DNA of 43,625 bases. Source: Phocaeicola sp. (lineage in GTDB: Bacteria; Bacteroidota; Bacteroidia; Bacteroidales; Bacteroidaceae). The translations under genes were made by a program, and so were the position numbers. The DNA is taken from assembly GCA_020026175.1 (NCBI GenBank), contig JAHHQV010000017.1:1-43625 (forward strand). Reading direction: 5' to 3'. Shown here piece by piece: positions 34,874 to 43,625 of the stretch (positions are counted from its first letter, which is position 1; each line of letters starts with the position of its first letter). Under the pieces are notes generated by a model that saw only the letters and a program-made list of their open reading frames with translations, made no database searches and was not told where the DNA came from.

Positions 34874-35341
34874 ATGAAAAAAATTTTATACAGTCTAATT
34901 TTACTATTTACTACTTTTTCTTTTACTTCATGTTTAGATAGTAATTTAGATGATCTACCAGAGTATGGAGATGCTGATATTACTTCTGTGAGTGCTGTTA
35001 ATTATCGTTATTTTTCTGATGAAAAATCACCAGTATCAGGTGAACCTATTGTAGAAGAAGTTAATTTGGAGTATACAGCAGATATTGATGCAAAGAAAGG
35101 TGAAATAAAGATAAAAGTGACAAAGCCTAAAGATTTTCCTGAAAATCAAGAAGATAAATTATCTAAATCAAATTTGGTAGTTATTGTTTCTCTTTCTACT
35201 GCAGCACGTTTGCAACCTTTGGAGGGTTCCTCTAAATTAGGAGTTCCTTCAGATTGGAATAAAGTAAACTCTTATGTAGTGACTTCTGCTTCTGGTCAAC
35301 AAAAGAATTGGAGTATAGAGGTAATCAGTCTGACAAAATAA
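34874..35341 (+). CDS. Small surface lipoprotein of the PUL (DUF5018-like)
   Basis: A 155-residue predicted lipoprotein: MKKILYSLILLFTTFSFTSC places the lipidated Cys at residue 20, and the acidic LDSNLDD after it fits surface export in Bacteroidetes. The rest looks like one beta-sandwich or Ig-like domain (VNLEYTADIDAKKGEIKIKV, VNSYVVTSASGQQKNWSIEV), reminiscent of DUF5018 domains, a family call I make from memory. Its place directly after SusD is where SusE-like glycan-binding proteins sit. I use ATG 34874, not the in-frame TTG two codons earlier. Followed by a terminator. Confidence 0.65.
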   Translation: MKKILYSLILLFTTFSFTSCLDSNLDDLPEYGDADITSVSAVNYRYFSDEKSPVSGEPIVEEVNLEYTADIDAKKGEIKIKVTKPKDFPENQEDKLSKSNLVVIVSLSTAARLQPLEGSSKLGVPSDWNKVNSYVVTSASGQQKNWSIEVISLTK

Positions 35342-35358
35342 TTTGTTTTAACTTTGAG

Positions 35359-35398
35359 AAGGAGTCTGGTATATACTGTTTTACTTGACTCCTTTTTT
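35359..35398 (+). terminator. Internal terminator between binding-protein and enzyme genes
   Basis: AAGGAGTC (35359-35366) pairs with GACTCCTT (35387-35394), 8 bp, followed by six T residues (35393-35398). It splits the PUL into a susCD part and an enzyme part. Confidence 0.75.
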
Positions 35399-35443
35399 AT
35401 TTATTAATAAAGATTCTATCATATCTTTTAAATAATAAAAAGT

Positions 35444-37930
35444 ATGAAAATATTAAGTTCGTTTTTTATTTGTGTATTTATGCTATGTAGTATTTCTTAT
35501 GGGCAGACAACATCTGCAGTTAAGGAATTGATGGGACGTGTATTGGAAAAAGATTTTCCTGTATCTTTTGAATTGAAGAAGCAGGGTGATTCAACTTTTT
35601 TTACTTACAAAGTAAGTGATGGAAAATTATATATACAAGGCTCTGATAATGTGGCGTTATGTAGAGGTTTATACGACTATATAAAGTCTAATCATTTTGG
35701 TCTTTTTTCTTGGAGTGGTAATAATATGAATTTGCCTACTCATCTTCAGGATGGTTGTACCAAGCGAGTTGTGTCTCCTTTTTCTTATCACTACTATTTC
35801 AATGTTGTAACGTATGGATATACAATGCCTTATTGGGATTGGAATAGATGGGAAAAAGAAATTGACTGGATGGCTTTGCATGGTGTGAATATGCCATTGG
35901 CTTTAGTGGCAAATGAGGCTATTTCAGCTCGTGTATGGGCTAAACTAGGTCTTACTTCTAAAGAAATCGATGATTATTTTGCTGGTCCAGCTCATCTTCC
36001 GTGGATGCGAATGGGTAATATCAGTAACATAGACGGACCTTTACCTGAGACTTGGCATGAACAGCAAATAGCATTGCAGCATAAGATACTTAAACGAATG
36101 AAAGAGTTGGACATGAAACCTATTTGTCCTGCTTTTGCTGGTTTTGTTCCTAAAGCCATTAAACGCCTTTATCCAGATGTTACATTTACAGAAACCTCAT
36201 GGGCTGGAGCTTTTCATAATTGGATGCTTTCACCAAAGGAAGAATTATTTCATTCTATTGGAAAGATGTTTATAGAGGAATGGGAAAAAGAATTCGGAAA
36301 GAATGACTATTATATAGCTGATAGTTTTAATGAAATGGATATTCCATTTCCTCCAAAAGACGACCCGAAGCGATATACACTTTTAGCGGAGTATGGTGAA
36401 CGTGTTTATAAATCAATAAAGGATGGTAATAAAGATGCTATTTGGGTTATGCAGGGATGGATGTTTGGTTATATGCGTGATATTTGGGATTATAAGACCC
36501 TTCAGGCTTTGGTGAGTAAGGTGCCTGACGATAAGATGTTGCTTTTGGATTTAGCGGTTGATTATAATAAACATATTTGGCATTCAGATGTTAACTGGGA
36601 ATTTTATAAGGGATTTTATAATAAACCATGGGTTTATAGTGTAATTCCGAATATGGGAAGTAAATGTGGAATGACAGGAGTATTAGAATTTTATGCTAAC
36701 GGACATTGGGAAGCACTTCGTTCTGCTAATAAAGGTAATCTTGTTGCATTTGGTATGGCTCCAGAAGGTATTGAAAATAATGAAGTGATCTATGAATTAC
36801 TTTCAGATGCAGGATGGGCTGACAAAGAAATAGATTTACAGCAGTGGTTGAGGAATTACTCTATTTGTCGCTATGGCAGTTATCCAGAGGAACTTAAATT
36901 GTTTTGGAATCACATGCTAGCATCTGTTTATGGTTCTTTCACCGACCATCCACGTTATAATTGGCAATTTCGTCCAAGTGCTACTCGTAAAGGTTCTATC
37001 AATACCTGTAAAATGTTTTATGAGGGTATAGAAAAACTTATAAATGTTCCTGAAGAACTAAAACAGTCTGAACTGTTTAAATATGATTTGGCTCAATGGA
37101 CAGCTGCTTATGTGGGTGGTAAGTTAGAATTGCTTATAAATCACATAGAACGTGCTTATGAAGAAGATAATCTGGTGTTGGCTAAAAATTTGGAATCTCA
37201 ATTTGAAACATTGATGTTGCGTATGGATGCTATGCTTTCTCCTTTCCCAACTTCAAATATGCAGGAATGGATTGATAAGGCAAGAGCATTTGGTACAACT
37301 ACAGAGGAAGCTGATAAGTATGAAAGTAATGCTCGGAGAATTATCACTATTTGGGGACCTCCAGTAGATGATTATTCTGCACGTATTTGGTCTGGTCTTA
37401 TTCGTGATTATTATTTACCAAGATGGAAGGCTTATTTTGCTCAGAAGAAATCTAATGTAAAATTTGATTTTGCTAAATGGGAATCAAAATGGGTGGAAAA
37501 AACTATTGGTTTAAGTAAAGTGAATACTCCAGAGGATATTTTTAAAGAATCTGTTAGCCTAATTCAGGATGCTTATTTTATTCAACCGGTAGGTGAAGTT
37601 GTAGCTAAATTAGGAAGTTGGAGTCCTGCTGATGTAAATTTATCGTGGACTGAAATGGAATGGAGTATTACCAGAACTCAATTGAATAAGTTGAAAGGTA
37701 TTCGTGTTTGTGCAAAAGATGGCGATATAACTATAGCATCAATTAGTCTTTGGGCTGATGGTATTAAAGTAAAAGAAGTAAATGAGGAAAAAACAACTTC
37801 ACCCACTTGCTATTATGATTTTGCCTGTGGTGACAATATTTCAGGAAACAATACACTTGTACTTAAAATTAAATTTAAACAAACTCATGAGTTAGTTTCT
37901 TCTGGCTTTCTTGAGGCAGTGTACTATTGA
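35444..37930 (+). CDS. Alpha-N-acetylglucosaminidase, GH89
   Basis: Exo-enzyme releasing terminal alpha-linked GlcNAc, as human NAGLU does on heparan sulfate and clostridial GH89 enzymes do on gastric mucin. The N-terminal signal peptide (about residues 1-20) has no good lipobox. The small N-terminal domain is followed by the barrel start YYFNVVTYGYTMPYWDWNRWEKEIDWMALHG. Catalytic glutamates by alignment from memory are E297 in SFNEMDIPFPP and E441 in MAPEGIENNE. The helical C-terminal domain contains HPRYNWQFRPSATRKGS. An extra beta-rich tail (about 720-828) may bind carbohydrate. Its stop lies 2 nt before the next start, so the two are translationally close. Confidence 0.94.
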   Translation: MKILSSFFICVFMLCSISYGQTTSAVKELMGRVLEKDFPVSFELKKQGDSTFFTYKVSDGKLYIQGSDNVALCRGLYDYIKSNHFGLFSWSGNNMNLPTHLQDGCTKRVVSPFSYHYYFNVVTYGYTMPYWDWNRWEKEIDWMALHGVNMPLALVANEAISARVWAKLGLTSKEIDDYFAGPAHLPWMRMGNISNIDGPLPETWHEQQIALQHKILKRMKELDMKPICPAFAGFVPKAIKRLYPDVTFTETSWAGAFHNWMLSPKEELFHSIGKMFIEEWEKEFGKNDYYIADSFNEMDIPFPPKDDPKRYTLLAEYGERVYKSIKDGNKDAIWVMQGWMFGYMRDIWDYKTLQALVSKVPDDKMLLLDLAVDYNKHIWHSDVNWEFYKGFYNKPWVYSVIPNMGSKCGMTGVLEFYANGHWEALRSANKGNLVAFGMAPEGIENNEVIYELLSDAGWADKEIDLQQWLRNYSICRYGSYPEELKLFWNHMLASVYGSFTDHPRYNWQFRPSATRKGSINTCKMFYEGIEKLINVPEELKQSELFKYDLAQWTAAYVGGKLELLINHIERAYEEDNLVLAKNLESQFETLMLRMDAMLSPFPTSNMQEWIDKARAFGTTTEEADKYESNARRIITIWGPPVDDYSARIWSGLIRDYYLPRWKAYFAQKKSNVKFDFAKWESKWVEKTIGLSKVNTPEDIFKESVSLIQDAYFIQPVGEVVAKLGSWSPADVNLSWTEMEWSITRTQLNKLKGIRVCAKDGDITIASISLWADGIKVKEVNEEKTTSPTCYYDFACGDNISGNNTLVLKIKFKQTHELVSSGFLEAVYY

Positions 37931-37932
37931 TA

Positions 37933-40905
37933 ATGAAAAAAATATTATTAACGCTTGTAGCAGGTTTTATGTATGGCTGCTCAGCTGAAGTTCAATTTCC
38001 TGACGGAGATAGCCGTTATCAAGATTTTACACCTGATAGTATTCCTTTTACAATTGCTCCAGAACAATGGAAATTAGATGGTGTAGGTAATCATCGTGCA
38101 ATTGTTACTGTAGAAGAAAAACAAAATACAGTAATTGCTAAATTACCTTGGAGACGTGCAGACTTGCGTCAAAATACTAAAGGAATAGTTATAGTAAATT
38201 CGAAAACAGGTGAACAAGTAAAAGATATTGTTATTGTAAAGATGACTCCGGAAACGGGAGAAATAGCATTTAGACCTCAAGGAAAAGGAGATTACTATAT
38301 TTATTATCTTCCTGCCCATTTTCGTAAAGGATGGGGAGATGCACGTTATGGTAAACCATGGAATGACTATATCGCAGAAACAAGTTGTGAAGATGTTAAA
38401 TGGGCTAAAGAAGTTGTGTCTAATGCTTCATCTTTACCGCAAGCAAAAGTTGTTAGATTTGAGAGTCGTTCGCGTTTCAATTTTTTTACTCCAATGGGGC
38501 TTATAGCCACATCCGATGAACAACAAGCTATTTCTAAACAGTCTGATAAAGATTTCATTGTTTTTCCTGAAGATCGTGCTTTTCCTATTAGTTTAACAAA
38601 AAACTTACCTGTAAGATGGATTAAACGTTTAAATACTCCAACATTTGAAGGAGGCGCTGCTAAGAATGAATATTATACATGGCAGTATGGAATATGGGCT
38701 GATAAAAAACATATTCGTAATGTAAGAGTTACTTTCAGTGACTTTAAAAATGGTAATAATATTATTTCTGCAAAGGAATTTACTTGTTTTAATCAGGAAG
38801 GTATTAATTGGGATTGTAAACCTATTACTTTTACAGTTAATGTAGATAAAGGTAAGATTCAAGCTCTATGGTGTGGCGTTCAGATTCCCAAAGATGCTGC
38901 TTCAGGCATTTATAAAGGGATGGTAACTATTTCAGCAGAAGGGTTAAAGAATCAGATATTTCCTGTCAGAATCCATGTTAGTAATGAATTCTTGAGTGAT
39001 AAAGGTGATAATGAAACTTGGAGACATTCTCGTCTTAGATGGTTGAATTCTACTATAGGTTATGATAACAATCCTGTTACACCCTATGAAGCTATGAAGG
39101 TAGAAGGTAATAAGGTAATAGCAACAGGTAAAGATTTGACTCTTGGGAAGAATGGATTACCAGAAAATATTCAGATAAACAATCGTCAAGTATATTCTTC
39201 TCCTCTTGAATTCATAGTAGAAACAACTATGGGTGCAGTTAAATTTAATGCAGATAATTTAAAGGTAAGTAAAGTTGCAGATGGTCTAGTTCGATGGAAT
39301 TCTTCAAGCAATCAGAAAGGTATTCAGTTTGACTGTAAAGCCTATATGGAATTCGATGGTTATATTCGTTATAATTTGAAAGTTTCTTCAGAAAAAACAA
39401 TTGGTGTAAATAACATCAAATTAGTTAGTTCATATGCTCCTACATCTTCAACTTATTTTATGGGTGCTGGCTTTTCTGGTGGTAAACGTCCTGCTTATCA
39501 TAAATGGAATTGGAAAGGTCCTTGGGATAGTTATTGGATTGGTGGAGATAAATCGGGCGTTCATGTAGAATTTCGTGGAGGTTCTTACCATGGTCCGCTT
39601 ATTAACGACTACAAACCAGATCCTACACCTATTTGGTCAAATGATGGTAAAGGTAGTGTAATTGTACAAGATACTAAGATAGTAGTGGAAACAGGTAAGA
39701 ATACTTTGAGTTCAGAGCCAATAGATTTTGAATTTAGTCTACTTGTAACTCCAGTCAAGCCTGTAAATTCAGCTAAACATTTTGCGGAACGTTATTATCA
39801 TAATAAGCCTGAAGGCTTTAGTGAAGCTGCAAAAGATGGAGCTAATATTGATAATATCCACCATTGTACAAGTTTGAATCCAGTTATAAATTATCCATTC
39901 ATAGTACAAGATGAATTGAAGGCTCATATAAATGAACAGCATAAACATAATAGAAAAGTGAAACTTTACTATACTATTCGTGAAGTTACTTCTTATGTAA
40001 CTGAAATTTATGCTCTGATGAGTTTGAATCATGAAATCTTTACAGATGGTGTAGGTTATGGTATTCCATGGTTGACCGAACATCTTATTGACGGGTATAA
40101 ATCGGCATGGTATTCAGAATTGCCAGAAGAGACAGCAGATGCTGCTTTGGTCGTAAATGGTTTTTCACGTTGGATAAATTATTATCTTGAAGGTTTGCGT
40201 TGGATGTATGAAAACTACGAATTGGATGGTATCTATATGGACGATGTAGCATTTGATAGAAATGTTATGAAACGTATGAAGAAGATTACTGCAAAGTATC
40301 GTCCGTCTGCACTAGTGGATTTACATTCTAATACAGGATATTCAATTGGTCCGGCTAATCAATACACAGACTTCTTCCCATATGTAGATAGGCTATGGTT
40401 TGGTGAAAGTTTCCAATATAACAAAATGGACCCAGATGAATGGTTTGTAACATTTTCTGGTATACCTTTCGGTCAAATGGGAGAGATGTTGCAGGATGGT
40501 GGTAATCAATATCTGGGTATGGTATATGGCGCTACGACCAGACATTCGTATTATAAAAGTAATCCTGAGCATATTTGGAAATTATGGAATGATTTTGGAA
40601 TAGAAGAATCGGAAATGATTGGTTATTGGGATGAAAAAGCGGTAGTAAAGACTAATCATGATTTGGTAAAAGCTACGGCATATATTCGAGATGACAAGAC
40701 TTTGATAGCTATAGGTAATTTCGATACAAAAGATCATAATATAAAGTTGACTATTGATTGGAGTAGATTGGGAATTGATCCTACTAAAGCAATCCTTTTA
40801 GTTCCTGAAGTAGAGAAATTTCAGCAAAAAGGAGAGTTTACTGTTGATTCTCAAATACCTGTAGAGGCAAAGAAAGGATGGTTGATCATAGTCAAAAACA
40901 AGTGA
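37933..40905 (+). CDS. Large lipoprotein with predicted glycoside hydrolase barrel (DUF6067-like)
   Basis: A 990-residue predicted lipoprotein: the signal ends in FMYGC with Cys at residue 16. An N-terminal beta-rich half (about 20-550) precedes a TIM-barrel-type half, with KLYYTIREVTSYVTE, LDGIYMDDVAFDR (about 764-776), LVDLHSNTGYS and DRLWFGESFQYNK as putative strand ends carrying acidic residues. A short beta-domain ends the protein. This layout resembles the DUF6067 and GH123-like groups, called from memory; the specific activity is unknown. ATG 37933 is preferred over the TTG overlapping the previous stop. A role on the same glycan as GH89 follows from the operon. Confidence 0.7.
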   Translation: MKKILLTLVAGFMYGCSAEVQFPDGDSRYQDFTPDSIPFTIAPEQWKLDGVGNHRAIVTVEEKQNTVIAKLPWRRADLRQNTKGIVIVNSKTGEQVKDIVIVKMTPETGEIAFRPQGKGDYYIYYLPAHFRKGWGDARYGKPWNDYIAETSCEDVKWAKEVVSNASSLPQAKVVRFESRSRFNFFTPMGLIATSDEQQAISKQSDKDFIVFPEDRAFPISLTKNLPVRWIKRLNTPTFEGGAAKNEYYTWQYGIWADKKHIRNVRVTFSDFKNGNNIISAKEFTCFNQEGINWDCKPITFTVNVDKGKIQALWCGVQIPKDAASGIYKGMVTISAEGLKNQIFPVRIHVSNEFLSDKGDNETWRHSRLRWLNSTIGYDNNPVTPYEAMKVEGNKVIATGKDLTLGKNGLPENIQINNRQVYSSPLEFIVETTMGAVKFNADNLKVSKVADGLVRWNSSSNQKGIQFDCKAYMEFDGYIRYNLKVSSEKTIGVNNIKLVSSYAPTSSTYFMGAGFSGGKRPAYHKWNWKGPWDSYWIGGDKSGVHVEFRGGSYHGPLINDYKPDPTPIWSNDGKGSVIVQDTKIVVETGKNTLSSEPIDFEFSLLVTPVKPVNSAKHFAERYYHNKPEGFSEAAKDGANIDNIHHCTSLNPVINYPFIVQDELKAHINEQHKHNRKVKLYYTIREVTSYVTEIYALMSLNHEIFTDGVGYGIPWLTEHLIDGYKSAWYSELPEETADAALVVNGFSRWINYYLEGLRWMYENYELDGIYMDDVAFDRNVMKRMKKITAKYRPSALVDLHSNTGYSIGPANQYTDFFPYVDRLWFGESFQYNKMDPDEWFVTFSGIPFGQMGEMLQDGGNQYLGMVYGATTRHSYYKSNPEHIWKLWNDFGIEESEMIGYWDEKAVVKTNHDLVKATAYIRDDKTLIAIGNFDTKDHNIKLTIDWSRLGIDPTKAILLVPEVEKFQQKGEFTVDSQIPVEAKKGWLIIVKNK

Positions 40906-40956
40906 GAGATATTAAAATGAACATTTTGTTATTTAAGTAATAATGTTTTTTGTAAA

Positions 40957-43437
40957 ATGAAAAAGGCTGAATTAAATAAGTGTTTGCTATTATTTGTTGT
41001 TGGTATTGCATTTTTTACTTCAACTGTTTATGCAGAATCACAAGAAAAGTCGTTGAATGAGATGTTATGGTGGAATCATCCAGGTGATCTTACTAAAACA
41101 TGGGAAAGCCAGACTTTCCATTTAGGTAATGGGTATTTTGGAGTATCCACCGATGGTGGAATTTTGCAAGAGATTTTGACATTAGGTGAAAAGACATTTT
41201 GGAATGGTGGTCCAGGAGATGCTTCTACTAATAATTATGGAATGCTTAAAGTACAAACAAATGATTTGGATTCAATTAAATATTTTACATCTGTAGGAGA
41301 TTTTAAGAATTGTGATAGAGTTGTGTCACGTCTGTTTAGGTCTGATTGCTCTAAATTCGGACAATTGTCTTCAATAGGTGAATTGTCTTTTACTTTCAAA
41401 AAAGAATTAGGAGAAATTAAAAATTATAAAAGATGTTTAGATTTGTCCAATTCTGTTTCTACTATAAAATATACATCTAATGGAATTAATTTTAGACGTG
41501 AAAGTTTTTGTAGCTATCCAGATCGTATATGGGCTATGAACTTAACTTCAGATAAGAGAAACGCAATTAATTTTGATATAGATATTAATCTGATGCATAT
41601 CAAGCATAATCCACAAATTGTTGTTTCAGAAACAGATTGTACTATTAAAGTAAATGGAAATATTGATGGGAATAATCGTCCTTATAATATTATAATAAAA
41701 GTTATTGCTAATGGTGGTGAAGTTCGTAAGCAGGATTCTGGACTTACAGTATCTGGAAGTAATGATGCTACAGTTTATTATACAATAGCTACAGATTATA
41801 AACTTGTTCCTCCATTATATAGAGGTGAAAATCCTGTTGAACTAACAGAACAGGCCATAGCTGATGTTATAAAACAAGGATATGAAAAGACCAAAGAGAA
41901 ACACATTTCAGATTATAAGAGATTGTATAATAGAACAAGTCTACATATTGAGAATAAGGTAAAAGAAAGAGAACATCTTCCGACTAATGAACGGTTGAAA
42001 TATTTTATCCAAAATAAGGACTATCAAGATTTGGGCTTAAAAGAATTGGCTTTCAATTTTGGTAAGTATATATTGATTAGTTCGTCTCGTCCAGGTACCC
42101 TCCCTGCTAGTTTGCAAGGGTGTTGGAATAATTTATATAATGCTCGATGGTTTGGAACGTATCAATTGGATATGAATGTGACTCAGACTTATATGTTTGG
42201 AAATGCATTGAACCTTCCAGAGTGCCAACAACCTTTTATAGATTTTTTATTTGACAAGATAACAGTTGGTGAGAAAGCTGTAAAGAATTATTATGGATTA
42301 GATAATTCATGGTCAACATTTATGATTGGTGATATTTGGGGACATGTAGGGATTTTGGATGGTTTGAACCTTAAATACGTATCGACAGGTTGGGTTGGTA
42401 TTATTTTATGGGAACAATATGCTTTTGAAAGAAATATGGAATATTTGAAAAAAATATACCCCATTCTTAAGGGGGCAGCATTGTTTTATAAGCATAATTT
42501 GGTAAAATATAAGGATACAGGTAAACTGGTATATGCTGGTACGACCAGTGCTGAGCATATATCTCCATTGGGAGCTACTGTCCCTGGATATCAAGATATT
42601 GCTTTTGCTGAAGAAACATTTAGTAATTTTATTAAAGCATCAGAGATTTTGAAGATAGATAAAACTCTTAGAAAAGAGATTCAAAAACTTAAAGAGAGTC
42701 TTATGCCGTATAAAATAGGAAGATTTGGGCAGTTTCAGGAATGGGTAGAAGATATTGATGATGAAAACTGTCAACATCGTCATATGTCGCAATTGATGTG
42801 TTTGCTGCCTTGCAGTATTTTGGATCCTTATAAATTTCCAGAACTTGCAGAAGCGGCTAAAGTAACATTGAATTATCGTGGTGATGCGGATTTTAAATCT
42901 TTGTATGGAATAGGTTGTAATAGTATTAAATATTCTTCCAAGTGTTTGCATGAAGGATTACCTTATGATTTTTATACATCTCAGGTATGGTGTCGTGCAG
43001 CTCGTATGTGTAATTGGATTCGTTTGCTTGATGGTGATAGAGCTGATAAAATATATAATGACATTTTTAGAGAATCAACTCTGCCTAATATGGTACAGTA
43101 TGAAACAAAAGCTAATTATGATGAAGAGCCAGATAGTACTCCTTTTTTTCTTGATGGCATGGTTCTTTCTGCTGGTTATGTAACAGAAATGCTTTTGCAG
43201 TCACAATATGGAACTCTAGATCTTTTACCAGCACTCCCTTTAGCTTGGAAAACAGGTGAAATTAAAGGACTTAAGGCAAGAGGAGGGGATGTGGTGGATG
43301 TAGAATGGAAAGATTCTCAATTGGTTAAAGCAGTTATCAGAAGTTCTTCCAATAAGAACCGTATAATTCGTTATAAAGGAAAACTCTATAATGTGAAGTT
43401 ATTAAAAGGTGTTCCTTTTGTATTTACTGTAAATTAA
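40957..43437 (+). CDS. GH95-like enzyme, divergent
   Basis: Predicted exo-acting alpha-L-fucosidase or alpha-L-galactosidase. A cleavable signal (about 1-26, TVYA/ES) is followed by the N-terminal beta-sandwich (WESQTFHLGNGYFGVST), then the (alpha/alpha)6 core with LPASLQGCWNN, GQFQEWVEDIDDENCQHRHMSQL in part, and MLLQSQYGTLDLLPALP. By comparison with the bifidobacterial fucosidase AfcA, the general acid is E533 (TSAEH) and the conserved Asp is D733 (FLDGM). The usual paired Asn (N-x-N) reads D405-M-N407, so one of the two key amides is replaced. It may thus have altered activity or none. Last gene of the PUL enzyme group. Confidence 0.85.
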   Translation: MKKAELNKCLLLFVVGIAFFTSTVYAESQEKSLNEMLWWNHPGDLTKTWESQTFHLGNGYFGVSTDGGILQEILTLGEKTFWNGGPGDASTNNYGMLKVQTNDLDSIKYFTSVGDFKNCDRVVSRLFRSDCSKFGQLSSIGELSFTFKKELGEIKNYKRCLDLSNSVSTIKYTSNGINFRRESFCSYPDRIWAMNLTSDKRNAINFDIDINLMHIKHNPQIVVSETDCTIKVNGNIDGNNRPYNIIIKVIANGGEVRKQDSGLTVSGSNDATVYYTIATDYKLVPPLYRGENPVELTEQAIADVIKQGYEKTKEKHISDYKRLYNRTSLHIENKVKEREHLPTNERLKYFIQNKDYQDLGLKELAFNFGKYILISSSRPGTLPASLQGCWNNLYNARWFGTYQLDMNVTQTYMFGNALNLPECQQPFIDFLFDKITVGEKAVKNYYGLDNSWSTFMIGDIWGHVGILDGLNLKYVSTGWVGIILWEQYAFERNMEYLKKIYPILKGAALFYKHNLVKYKDTGKLVYAGTTSAEHISPLGATVPGYQDIAFAEETFSNFIKASEILKIDKTLRKEIQKLKESLMPYKIGRFGQFQEWVEDIDDENCQHRHMSQLMCLLPCSILDPYKFPELAEAAKVTLNYRGDADFKSLYGIGCNSIKYSSKCLHEGLPYDFYTSQVWCRAARMCNWIRLLDGDRADKIYNDIFRESTLPNMVQYETKANYDEEPDSTPFFLDGMVLSAGYVTEMLLQSQYGTLDLLPALPLAWKTGEIKGLKARGGDVVDVEWKDSQLVKAVIRSSSNKNRIIRYKGKLYNVKLLKGVPFVFTVN

Positions 43438-43590
43438 GAGGTTATTGGTGTTTTTTACAAGTTTGTTCGTAATTCGTATGATTTTTTATATTTCAATGTT
43501 TATAACAAGCCATGTTATATGCAACCAACTTTTGTAGGATAGTATATAATCTTTACTTGCGAAACTTAAGTTATTAATTGTTAAGCAGTC

Positions 43591-43625
43591 ATGAATAAGT
43601 ACTTCAGCATCATTTTCGTTTCAGT
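43591..43625 (+). CDS. Possible start of a further gene, cut by the window edge
   Basis: ATG at 43591 opens a frame MNKYFSIIFVS that runs to the end of the window. The hydrophobic stretch after a short basic start could be a signal peptide or membrane segment. Only 11 codons are visible, so no function can be given. The 153 bp between it and the GH95-like gene hold no clear terminator hairpin that I could see. Confidence 0.4.
   Translation, partial: MNKYFSIIFVS

Noticed and set aside
1..43625. tRNA or rRNA genes
   Set aside because: None noticed on reading the intergenic regions of either strand.

Overview
The window looks like a chromosome segment from a gut Bacteroidales, most likely Bacteroides or Phocaeicola. 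The evidence is promoters of the TTTG / TAnnTTTG type, a SusC/SusD glycan-uptake locus with an ECF sigma factor and FecR-type anti-sigma factor, a ChuR-type sulfatase maturase, many lipoproteins and a low-GC core. All calls come from reading the sequence; no database search was run.

Layout. (1) 1-2090: no intact gene. A broken IS1182-like transposase start is followed by a GC-rich, directly duplicated ~500-bp repeat with a GAAAG microsatellite, then a stretch dense in CTGAA/TTCAG motifs. (2) 2094-11672: housekeeping and envelope genes: cysS (+), then on the minus strand chuR, a low-molecular-weight tyrosine phosphatase, a PHP phosphoesterase, priA, an outer-membrane beta-barrel protein and a PgpH-like 7TM-HD protein. 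(3) 11757-20247: surface-glycan block. gltX is followed 1 bp later by a lipid A-type acyltransferase, a Stealth sugar-phosphate transferase and a GT92-like transferase (+). Convergent to these, on the minus strand, are LicD, a GT-A transferase, a galactofuranosyltransferase-like protein and glf. (4) 20248-26971: an intergenic region with a 4 x 22-bp array of palindromes, then typA, rpsO, luxS-mtnN and a YfhO-family membrane protein. (5) 27074-43437: a polysaccharide utilization locus (PUL): ECF sigma factor (minus), diverging from FecR, SusC with an STN signalling domain, SusD, a small lipoprotein, a GH89 alpha-N-acetylglucosaminidase, a large lipoprotein with a predicted glycosidase barrel, and a divergent GH95-like enzyme. 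A further gene appears to begin at the right edge.

How the PUL may work. The STN domain of SusC, FecR and the sigma factor form a trans-envelope signalling relay. Two matching ECF promoters (GGAAC/T, 16-nt spacer, GTC) lie before fecR and before susC, so the sigma factor probably drives both. GH89 plus GH95-like activity suggests a glycan carrying terminal alpha-GlcNAc and alpha-L-fucose or alpha-L-galactose, such as host mucin O-glycans; this is inference.

The most unusual feature is the 510-bp divergent region between sigma and fecR. The sigma leader (minus) carries two long-stem RNA structures, the second ending in a U7 tract just before the start codon. The fecR leader (plus) carries a hairpin with a following U6. 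A 16-bp direct repeat lies in the loop of one structure on each side. Because the two leaders are read from opposite strands, their RNAs would be perfectly complementary over these 16 nt. This predicts an attenuated sigma-leader RNA that could pair with the fecR leader. The susC leader adds two hairpins with the same six-base loop.
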